Positions 58,077 to 64,000 of a stretch of DNA of 64,000 nucleotides are shown piece after piece. The translations under genes were made by a program, and so were the position numbers. The stretch is taken from the NCBI GenBank assembly GCA_009917445.1, contig QZEE01000007.1, positions 1 to 64,000 of the forward strand, read 5' to 3'. This stretch comes from a bacterium D16-76. Lineage in GTDB: Bacteria > Bacillota > Clostridia > Oscillospirales > Acutalibacteraceae. Every line of letters starts with the position of its first letter. Within the stretch, counting starts at the first letter, position 1. The notes below the pieces were generated by a model, which saw nothing but the letters and a program-made list of their open reading frames with translations, ran no database searches and was not told the DNA's origin.

Positions 58077-59048
58077 TTAAAAATCCTCTAGATAGTAAGC
58101 ATTGGTGCCCGCATACAGGCCGCGGCTGTCCCGAATCTCAATGCGGAACCAACCTTCTTTGCCGGTAAGGGGGAACTGGGCCTCGGTAATGGTGCTGCCA
58201 GCGGGAGCCAGTTTCTTGTAGCAGTCGCGGCCCCGCTGGATGACAAAAATCTTTTCTACCGGCGAGGTCTTGACTTTTAGGACGCCCCCCTCCACCCGGA
58301 CCCCTTGGAGCTGGGGCCCCATGGACCAATAAAACCGTCCGGCCCGCAGGGCTTCAATCACGCTGGCGTATTCCAGCTTTTCCGCCGCAATCTGCACAAA
58401 GCCGCCGAAGGAATCGTTTAAGGGGTCGCCAAAGGGCACCCGGTCGTGGTTATCGTCGGTGGACAGGGCAAAAAGGCGCTGGCCGGCCCGCATCATTTCG
58501 TCATAGGCCTGGGGGTGGAAGCCGTAGAGCCCGTCGTGTTCGCAGCCGTGGTTATAAATCTCCATGGCGAAAAGGCCCCGCAGGTGGGCGTAGTCGTTGT
58601 AGTCCTGCAAGGACCAGTAGGGGTGGTTGTAGCAGACCAGGAACCCCAGCTGGGACATTTCAGCTATGTATTCGTTTAGGGCGGGCACATCGCCATAGCG
58701 CCGCAAGGGACGGGGGCTTTTAGCCTTTTCCGCCTGGTTTTGGGTGGGGTCGGTGTCAAAAAGGTTCAAGTGGTAGGTTTTCTGGTCGGGCCAGCAGTTG
58801 GGGGCCGTGTTGAAATCGCAGCACTCGGTCTCAAAGGCGGCCAGGGCCAGGAAATTTTCGTCGTCCAGCTCTTTGTGCCAGCGGTAGCGCTCGTGATCGG
58901 TAAAGGCCACAATGGAATAGCCCTGGGCCTTATAAGCGGACTTAATCTCTTCCGGGGTGAGCTCGCCGTCGGAAATAGTGGTGTGGCAGTGAAGGTTCGC
59001 TTTGAAGTAGCCAGAATCTGGCAGGAGAATTTTGTCATCAAGTTTCAT
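58077..59048 (-). CDS. PHP-domain phosphoesterase-like protein
   Basis: 323 residues. The PHP metal motifs are in order: NLHCHTTISDGEL (HxH...SDG), AFTDHERY, CYNHPYW, EIYNHGCEH and STDDNHDR. A C-terminal beta domain (from ~residue 235, with FVIQRGRDCYKKLAPAGSTI) follows. PHP proteins hydrolyse phosphate esters, for example of nucleotides or histidinol phosphate; the substrate is unknown. It follows the GNAT gene by 32 nt on the same message. Confidence 0.9.
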   Translation of the reverse strand: MKLDDKILLPDSGYFKANLHCHTTISDGELTPEEIKSAYKAQGYSIVAFTDHERYRWHKELDDENFLALAAFETECCDFNTAPNCWPDQKTYHLNLFDTDPTQNQAEKAKSPRPLRRYGDVPALNEYIAEMSQLGFLVCYNHPYWSLQDYNDYAHLRGLFAMEIYNHGCEHDGLYGFHPQAYDEMMRAGQRLFALSTDDNHDRVPFGDPLNDSFGGFVQIAAEKLEYASVIEALRAGRFYWSMGPQLQGVRVEGGVLKVKTSPVEKIFVIQRGRDCYKKLAPAGSTITEAQFPLTGKEGWFRIEIRDSRGLYAGTNAYYLEDF

Positions 59049-59080
59049 GTGTTGGCCTCTTTTCTGTGTTTTGGATGATG

Positions 59081-59515
59081 TCAGCCCTCCCACTCCATGT
59101 GCAGCTCGCCGCTGGGCGTAAAGCCCCCGGCCGTGTAAAGGGCTTGGGCGGGGAGGTTGTCATCGCCGGTAAGCAAAGTGATTTCTTGGGCGCCGCGGGC
59201 CTGACATTGGTTTATAGCTTCCATTAACAGGGCCCGCCCTATCCCCTGCCGGCGGTATCGGGGGTCAACATAGAATTCAGTGACCTCCCCAGAGGGCTCG
59301 CCGTAGCAAAGGGAATTTTTGAGCAGGCAGCAGCAAAAGCCCAGCAGCTCGCTAGTCCCTTCTTGCTGGGCTACCAGCACCAGTTCAGGGCTGGGGGCAG
59401 AGAGGGCTGCGGCCATACCTTCTGTGGTCTGGGTGCCAGGGCCGTTGAAATCGATATTTAGGCGCATCAGGCCGGGGGCGTCTGCTGGGGTCGCGGGGCG
59501 GATTTTTACGGGCAT
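59081..59515 (-). CDS. GNAT-family N-acetyltransferase
   Basis: 144 residues with an intact acetyl-CoA site: EVTEFYVDPRYRRQGIGRAL (the Q/RxxGxG/A loop), preceded by LLGFCCCLL and followed by the ALYTAGGFTPSGE segment. Substrate unknown. AAAGGAG precedes the ATG. A strong promoter 150 nt upstream drives this gene and the PHP gene. Confidence 0.9.
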   Translation of the reverse strand: MPVKIRPATPADAPGLMRLNIDFNGPGTQTTEGMAAALSAPSPELVLVAQQEGTSELLGFCCCLLKNSLCYGEPSGEVTEFYVDPRYRRQGIGRALLMEAINQCQARGAQEITLLTGDDNLPAQALYTAGGFTPSGELHMEWEG

Positions 59516-59674
59516 AAGCTTCTCCTTTCCTGCCTCCACACCTTTAAGGCACAGGGCATGAATGCACATTTATGAGGAAATATAGGGATATTCGCTAACG
59601 CAAAGCCCGCAGTACCCTTGCACAGCAGGGGGCAGGCGCTTTGCAGATTAGGGAAGCGCCCATGTGTTCAACAC

Positions 59675-59703
59675 ATTATACCATGCCTCCCCCACTAACG
59701 CAA
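59675..59703 (-). promoter_or_regulatory. Sigma-A promoter of the GNAT-PHP unit
   Basis: TTGCGT, a 17-nt spacer ending TGG, then TATAAT on the minus strand, followed by the palindrome GTGTTGAACAC at the start site. Confidence 0.85.
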
Positions 59704-59730
59704 CTGGCAGGCAGAGGCTTTCGCACTCTT

Positions 59731-60063
59731 TTACCGTTTAAAGCGGTTGCCAGTGTTGCAGTAAATCAGCGCAAAAACTACAAGGGCTGTGACAAAGGCG
59801 GTGTAGGCCCAGCCCACCCACCGGATATTGCAGATGCCCCCTACGGCCACGGCAGGGGTTGACAGGCCTATAGGCAGCAGGATTTTCCCCATAAACCTGC
59901 ACAGGGCTCTCCTATCGTACTTTTCCTGTTCCTCTGGGGAAAGGGTGTTGTAGCCCGCTATCAAAAATGAGCCCTTGCCTAAAAGCAGGAATACGGCCAT
60001 TACCACCATGCCCAGCCCCAGCACAGATGTGATCACCAGCCCCACTATGTCTTTGCCTGTCAT
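59731..60063 (-). CDS. DUF3784-family membrane protein
   Basis: 110 residues with three hydrophobic helices (LVITSVLGLGMVVMAVFLLL, LLPIGLSTPAVAVGGIC, AYTAFVTALVVFALIYC). The GKGSFLIAGYNTLSPEEQEK segment and the KYDRRALCRFMG that follows are the DUF3784 hallmark. Function unknown. Confidence 0.88.
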   Translation of the reverse strand: MTGKDIVGLVITSVLGLGMVVMAVFLLLGKGSFLIAGYNTLSPEEQEKYDRRALCRFMGKILLPIGLSTPAVAVGGICNIRWVGWAYTAFVTALVVFALIYCNTGNRFKR

Positions 60064-60091
60064 GTTAAGCCCTCCATTCTTTGGGGTCATA

Positions 60092-60131
60092 ATGCATAAG
60101 CGGCCGGAAAACAGTTTCCCGACCGCTTATG
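60092..60131 (-). terminator. Hairpin after the second Gfo/Idh/MocA gene
   Basis: CATAAGCGG-x-CGG pairs with CCG-x-CCGCTTATG over 13 positions with one mismatch. No T-run follows, so it may protect the 3' end or be a weak terminator. Confidence 0.5.
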
Positions 60132-60168
60132 GCGCACTTCTTACTCCGTCCCCATAGAGACGCTTTGT

Positions 60169-61272
60169 TTAGAAGCGGATTTCTTTCTTCTGCCTGTCTG
60201 CCTCATAGATGGCTTCCAGGATCTTAGTAACAACCAGGGCCTCTTCGGGCTTTACCAGGGGTTCGGTGCCATTGATAACGGCCTCCAGCCACTGGCGGTT
60301 GTCTACCACGCCTGCATTGCCGGCAGCGCCTTCAAAGAAAGCGATCTTGCCGCCGGAGGACAGGGTTTCTTCCATCAGCTGGCCGTTGCGGCCGCGGTTG
60401 TAGATGAGCTCGTCGTTGGGGTAGCTCATGCCGGAGTGGATCTCCGCGCCGGCCAGGGTGCCGCACAGGGTGGTGGAAGCCTCGCGGCTTTCCAGCATGT
60501 TGATAGCCCAGGCAGATTCCAGCATGATAGCCGCGCCGTTCTTCATCTTGATAAAGCCCATAGCGCTGTCTTCTACCTCATAGGTCTCGGGGTCCCAGGG
60601 GCCAAAGGCGTTGCCCTCGGTAGCCTGGGGCAGATTGCCCAGCTTGTAGAACACAGAGCCCGTAACGCTTTCCACATCGTAGTTATTCATGCACCACAGG
60701 GTGATATCCAGGGCATGGGTGCCAATGTCAATCAGCGGGCCGCCGCCCTGCTTGGATTTGTCGGGGAACACGCCCCAGGTAGGCACGGCACGACGGCGCA
60801 CAGCATGGCCCTTCGCGTAGTAGATGTCGCCCAGCTCGCCGTTGTCGCAGGCTTTTTTCAGGTTCTGGACTTCGGGGCGGAAGCGGTTCTGGTAGCCGAT
60901 GGTGAACTGCTTGCCAGACTTCTTCCAGGCGTCTACCATCTTCTGGGCGTCGGCCGTATTGTGAGCCATGGGCTTCTCACAATAGACATGCTTGCCAGCC
61001 TCAAAAGCAGCCACGGTAATGGGGCAGTGGGCCACGTTGGGGGTCAGCACATGCACGATCTCTACGTCGGGGTTTGCCAGCAGGTCGTGATAGTCGGTGT
61101 AGACCTTAGCGCCCTCTACGCCGTACTCTTTCGCGGCCTTTTCGGCGCGCTCAGGGATGATATCACAGAACGCAACGACTTCGCACAGGTCGCTGTTCTT
61201 CTTCATGGCGGGCAGGTGCTTTTGGTTGGCGATGCCGCCGCAGCCAACAATGCCGATCTTTACTTTGTTCAT
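60169..61272 (-). CDS. Gfo/Idh/MocA-family oxidoreductase (second)
   Basis: 367 residues. Rossmann start KIGIVGCGGIANQKHLPAMK, EKP motif in HVYCEKPMAHN, then GYQNRFRPEVQNLK and the GGGPLIDIGTHALDITLW block (DxGxHxxD). An NAD(P)-dependent sugar or inositol dehydrogenase. The start is set by GGAGGAGATCACCC before ATG. It is divergent from a Crp/Fnr regulator, and a shared palindrome sits at an activator position of its promoter. Confidence 0.93.
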   Translation of the reverse strand: MNKVKIGIVGCGGIANQKHLPAMKKNSDLCEVVAFCDIIPERAEKAAKEYGVEGAKVYTDYHDLLANPDVEIVHVLTPNVAHCPITVAAFEAGKHVYCEKPMAHNTADAQKMVDAWKKSGKQFTIGYQNRFRPEVQNLKKACDNGELGDIYYAKGHAVRRRAVPTWGVFPDKSKQGGGPLIDIGTHALDITLWCMNNYDVESVTGSVFYKLGNLPQATEGNAFGPWDPETYEVEDSAMGFIKMKNGAAIMLESAWAINMLESREASTTLCGTLAGAEIHSGMSYPNDELIYNRGRNGQLMEETLSSGGKIAFFEGAAGNAGVVDNRQWLEAVINGTEPLVKPEEALVVTKILEAIYEADRQKKEIRF

Positions 61273-61323
61273 GGGTGATCTCCTCCTAAACCTAGGGGCT
61301 GCTTGTCCCCTAATATTGGATAT

Positions 61324-61366
61324 ATTATACCATACTTGTCTTGACATTTTTGGTGCCATATGGCAC
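61324..61366. promoter_or_regulatory. Divergent promoters with a shared palindrome (Crp/Fnr site candidate)
   Basis: GTGCCATATGGCAC (61353-61366) is a perfect 14-bp palindrome. On the minus strand it is centred about 42 bp before the start expected from the extended -10 TGGTATAAT (TATAAT at 61324-61329), the class II activator distance. On the plus strand it lies between TTGACA (61341-61346) and the -10 of the regulator gene, a repressing position. Confidence 0.65.
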
Positions 61367-61391
61367 AATAAGAAAAAAATGGGAGGGGAAT

Positions 61392-62033
61392 ATGAAGCTG
61401 ATACGGGACCCAGCCCTGTTGGAGCATCTGCTGGAAAAGGAAGGTATGCGGGGATTTTTTTCCAAAGAGCCCCAAGGCTTCCGGCTGGTAAGCTTTCAAA
61501 AGCACGAGCTGCTTTCCGCTCCTGGGCACCCGCAGACCGAATTGCTTTTTATTGTAAAAGGCTCTGTCCAGGTGTATGGGCTGCATGAAGACGGACGGCT
61601 GTTTTCCGTATCCCAAGGCGGAAAAGAAGACATTTTGGGGGTAATGGGGTTTATGGGGGAAGACCAGCCCCCATTTTACGCGGAAGCCCTGGAAGATACC
61701 CTTTGCCTTGCGCTGCCCATCGAGAAAAACCGGGCTATTTTAGAAAAAGACTGCGTGTTCCTGCGCCGCCTGCTGCTTTATACGGCACGGCTGGTAAAAA
61801 TGTCGGCTTTGACGGGGACATCCGGCCAGCTTTTAGAGGAAAGAGTAGCGGCTTTTTTACAGGACATGCAGCCCGACCATACCCTGCACAGCATCCACAG
61901 TGGGGTCTTGCAATTCCATTGCAGCCGCAGGCAGTTGCAGCGGGTGGTGAAAAAGATGTGCGAAGATGGGGTATTGGAAAAGGTGGGAAAAGGGAAATAC
62001 CGTCTGCGGCAAGGCAAGGGAAAAATGGCCTAA
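61392..62033 (+). CDS. Crp/Fnr-family transcriptional regulator
   Basis: 213 residues. The cyclic-nucleotide-binding fold covers residues ~25-120 (ELLFIVKGSVQVYGLHEDGR, LGVMGFMGED), a dimer helix follows (RRLLLYTARLVKMSALTG), and the C-terminal winged helix has LQFHCSRRQLQRVVKKMCED and a GVLEKVGKGKYRL wing. The phosphate-binding residues of true Crp and the Cys set of Fnr are missing, so the effector is unknown. GGGAGGGG precedes the ATG. Confidence 0.9.
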   Translation: MKLIRDPALLEHLLEKEGMRGFFSKEPQGFRLVSFQKHELLSAPGHPQTELLFIVKGSVQVYGLHEDGRLFSVSQGGKEDILGVMGFMGEDQPPFYAEALEDTLCLALPIEKNRAILEKDCVFLRRLLLYTARLVKMSALTGTSGQLLEERVAAFLQDMQPDHTLHSIHSGVLQFHCSRRQLQRVVKKMCEDGVLEKVGKGKYRLRQGKGKMA

Positions 62034-62080
62034 AAAGGCAGGGCTGCGGCTTTTTACAGACACAGCCCTGCCTTTTTAAA
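62032..62080 (+). terminator. Intrinsic terminator of the Crp/Fnr gene
   Basis: AAAAAGGCAGGGCTG pairs with CAGCCCTGCCTTTTT around a 15-nt loop, directly after the stop codon. Confidence 0.9.
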
Positions 62081-62164
62081 ATACTTGGATGCGCCGCCTT
62101 TTTTCCAATTGACACCAAGACTTTGGGACTAGCGGTCTCACATCTCACTGGGGCGCAACGCCTC

Positions 62165-62304
62165 TTATAACCCCATGCTCCCCACGTACCCACAGGGCAC
62201 CATCGGGAGCACACTAGGTACGTGCTGGCAACACGTAGCCGCGTGAACCCTTCACGCGGCGCTTGCTGCCACTACACAGGGCGTATCGCGCCCGTCCCCG
62301 CGTC
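62165..62304. repeat. Intergenic repeat B, copy 2 (inverted)
   Basis: It carries the 27-nt block (62234-62260) identical to 8694-8720 on the opposite strand and the 16-nt block CGCCCGTCCCCGCGTC (62289-62304). Shorter shared words such as GTGCTCCCG continue beyond. Non-coding; it lies directly downstream of argF, and its edge coincides with the argF stop codon. Confidence 0.8.
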
Positions 62305-63207
62305 TCAGGCCATGGTTTTAACGAGGATGGCTTTTTGGGCGTGCAGGCGGTTTTCGGCTTCTTCAAAGATGTACTTGGCGTGGGCCTCAAACACTTCCGC
62401 GCTGATTTCCTCCCCCCGATGGGCAGGCAGGCAGTGCTGCACCATGGCATCGGGCTTGGCCTGGGACATGAGCTTTTCGTCTACGCAGTAGCCCTTGAAA
62501 GCCTCTTCCCGCTTCTGGCGCTCTTCCTCTTGGCCCATGGAAGTCCATACGTCGGTGATGACCACGTCGGCGTCTTTGGCAGCTGCCATGGGGTCATCGG
62601 TGAGCTCAAAGCAACCATAGCCGGCTGCAAAGTCCAAAATCTCCTGGGGTGGCCGGTATCCCTCCGGGCACGCTACCGATACCGCCATGCCTACCTTCAG
62701 TCCTCCCACGATCAGGGAATTCATCATGTTATTGCCGTCCCCAATGAAGCACAGCTTCAGTCCCTCCAGGGTGCCTTTAAACTCCCGCACGGTCATGAGA
62801 TCTGCCAATACTTGGCAGGGGTGGCAGAAATCGGTTAGCCCGTTAATAACCGGTACGCTGCCATATTCGGCCAGCGCCTCCACTTCGTCCTGACCAAACG
62901 TGCGTATCATAATACCGTCTACATACCGCGAAAGCACCCGGGCCGTGTCTTGCACCGGCTCCCCGCGGCCTATCTGGGAACCGTCTGAAGACAAGACTAC
63001 CGCGTAGCCGCCCAACTGGTTGATGCCTACCTCAAAAGACACCCGCGTCCGGGTGGAGGATTTCTCGAAAATCATCCCCAGGCATTTGCCATTTAGGCGG
63101 TGATGCTCTATGCCGTGCTTGGTTTCATATTTCAGCTGGTCGGCCAGGTTAAGTACCTCGATGATTTCCTCGCCGCTCATGTCCAGCAATTTCAATAAAT
63201 GCTTCAT
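62305..63207 (-). CDS. argF: Ornithine carbamoyltransferase
   Basis: 300 residues. Carbamoyl phosphate site SSTRTRVSFE, HPCQ (in FCHPCQVLADL), the ornithine-binding DVWTSMGQEEE segment, and HCLPAHRGEEI. It makes citrulline in arginine synthesis, in the cytoplasm as a trimer. The ATG with GGAAGGG upstream is used rather than the GTG three codons earlier. It follows argD by 36 nt; both belong to an arginine operon that runs out of the window. Confidence 0.97.
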   Translation of the reverse strand: MKHLLKLLDMSGEEIIEVLNLADQLKYETKHGIEHHRLNGKCLGMIFEKSSTRTRVSFEVGINQLGGYAVVLSSDGSQIGRGEPVQDTARVLSRYVDGIMIRTFGQDEVEALAEYGSVPVINGLTDFCHPCQVLADLMTVREFKGTLEGLKLCFIGDGNNMMNSLIVGGLKVGMAVSVACPEGYRPPQEILDFAAGYGCFELTDDPMAAAKDADVVITDVWTSMGQEEERQKREEAFKGYCVDEKLMSQAKPDAMVQHCLPAHRGEEISAEVFEAHAKYIFEEAENRLHAQKAILVKTMA

Positions 63208-63243
63208 AAAAAACACCCTTCCTTGTTTTTAGATTTGCTGCCC

Positions 63244-64000
63244 TTAAAGCTCTGCCAGCACCCCGGCAAAGATGGCAAGCCCCTCGTCTATGTCCTCCCT
63301 GGTAATGGTGAGGGGCGGCAAAAGGCGTACTAGGTCTTTGGCTGTCAGCACCAGCAGGCCGCGCTGGGCGCATTTTACCAGCACGTCATGGGCGTCGCCC
63401 TTTTTCAACCGGATGCCCAGCATGAGGCCCCGGCCCCGCACGGCTTCTACCTGGGGCAGCTCCTGGAGCTTCTGGCAAAAATATTCGCCTTTTTCCTTCA
63501 CTTCTTCCAGAAAAGCCGGCTTGCTTACCCGCTCTACGACTACCCGGGCCCCGGCGCATACCACGGGGTTCCCCCCAAAGGTAGACCCCTGCTGCCCAGG
63601 CTTCAAAATATCCCGCAAAGGCTCCGCCACCATGCACGCCCCAATGGGCAGGCCGCCGCCCAAGCCTTTAGCTGTGGTCACCACGTCGGGGGTGATGCCC
63701 CATTGCTGGTAGCTGTAAAAATACCCGGTGCGGCCTACGCCGGTCTGTACCTCGTCCAGCATGAACAGCACGTCTTTTTCCTTGCAAAGCGCGTAAAGCT
63801 TTTGCAGATATGTCCCATCCATAGGCACTACTCCGCCTTCGCCCTGTACGCTTTCTACCATTACAGCGCAGATACTGCCATCCAATTTCTGTGCTACGGC
63901 CTCCAGGTCGTTCCCCGGTACATGAAGGAATCCCGGGTTCAGGGGCTGGAAGTCCTTGTGGAATACCTCCTGCCCGGTAGCTGCCAGCGTGGCAAGCGTC
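63244..64000 (-). CDS. argD: Acetylornithine aminotransferase, partial (N-terminus outside the window)
   Basis: The last ~251 residues of a PLP-dependent class III aminotransferase. The frame is open to the window edge, and the visible part begins TLATLAATGQEVFHKDFQPL. Landmarks: VMVESVQGEGGVVPM, MLDEVQTGVGRTG, the PLP lysine in TTAKGLGGGLPIGA, and GSTFGGNPVVCAGARV. It makes N-acetylornithine from the semialdehyde. The start codon and about 140 residues lie beyond position 64000. Confidence 0.94.
   Translation of the reverse strand, partial: TLATLAATGQEVFHKDFQPLNPGFLHVPGNDLEAVAQKLDGSICAVMVESVQGEGGVVPMDGTYLQKLYALCKEKDVLFMLDEVQTGVGRTGYFYSYQQWGITPDVVTTAKGLGGGLPIGACMVAEPLRDILKPGQQGSTFGGNPVVCAGARVVVERVSKPAFLEEVKEKGEYFCQKLQELPQVEAVRGRGLMLGIRLKKGDAHDVLVKCAQRGLLVLTAKDLVRLLPPLTITREDIDEGLAIFAGVLAEL

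Noticed and set aside
1-64000. CRISPR arrays, insertion sequences, integrase or attachment sites
   Set aside because: No regularly spaced direct repeats, no transposase or integrase frame and no tRNA-end duplication next to the phage-derived cluster could be found by reading; a computed repeat search would settle this.

Overview
The window is about 64 kb of one chromosome with high GC, dense gene packing and short intergenic regions. It carries a sporulation gene set (spoIVA, a sipL-like gene, a spoVM candidate, a spoIVFB-like protease, ytfJ), an ispD-ispF fusion, low-GC Gram-positive gene orders (remA-gmk-rpoZ-priA-def-fmt-rsmB-rlmN-prpC-prkC-rsgA-thiN; M50 protease-scpA-scpB-DUF2953-ytfJ-dacF) and an SLH-domain wall enzyme. 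Together these point to an endospore-forming anaerobic clostridium, probably Oscillospirales (Ruminococcaceae/Oscillospiraceae). The genus cannot be told from this sequence.

Layout: (1) 0.2-5 kb: tRNA-Arg, tadA, a CPBP protease and htpG. (2) 4.5-9.3 kb: sporulation genes, all on the minus strand: spoIVFB-like protease with a small membrane partner, spoIVA, the sipL-like gene behind a SigE-like promoter, a 29-codon spoVM candidate and a 58-codon Cys-rich membrane protein. (3) 9.4-24.2 kb: the conserved housekeeping string from thiN up to remA-yicC, then a small acetyltransferase-like gene and rluB. (4) 24.2-28.7 kb: dacF, ytfJ, DUF2953, scpB, scpA and an M50 protease. (5) 28.9-37.7 kb: a compact run of phage-derived structural genes (portal, head protease, decoration protein, capsid, connectors, LysM hub, gpD-like hub, spike, gp25, gpJ, YmfQ-like). 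I recognise no terminase, sheath, tape measure, lysis, integration or replication gene in it. A host intergenic repeat sits inside it, and a hairpin-rich leader with an intrinsic terminator precedes it. This is the most unusual part of the window.

(6) 38.2-46 kb: paired TM2 proteins, an ECF S component, nagB, EamA and MATE transporters, a Gfo/Idh/MocA oxidoreductase and mgtE with an attenuator-like leader. (7) 46.3-54.3 kb: SLH-L,D-transpeptidase, PAS protein, RadC, tRNA(CAT), ispDF, a type I toxin-antitoxin locus, rpmB, an ECF-like sigma factor with its probable membrane partner, an XRE regulator and a SLOG-like protein. (8) 54.4-64 kb: SagB-like oxidoreductase overlapping an O-antigen ligase-like gene tail to tail, a CNNM/CorC protein, PHP phosphoesterase, GNAT, a DUF3784 protein, a second Gfo/Idh/MocA gene divergent from a Crp/Fnr regulator with a shared palindrome, argF and a partial argD.

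Two families of non-coding repeats lie between genes. One is GC-rich and built from nested palindromes around GGGGTGCAGGGGC. The other is present as two inverted copies, at about 8.7 and 62.2 kb. Near-consensus sigma-A promoters (17-nt spacers) and intrinsic terminators can be read in front of and behind many units. All calls come from reading the sequence and its translations; no database search was run.
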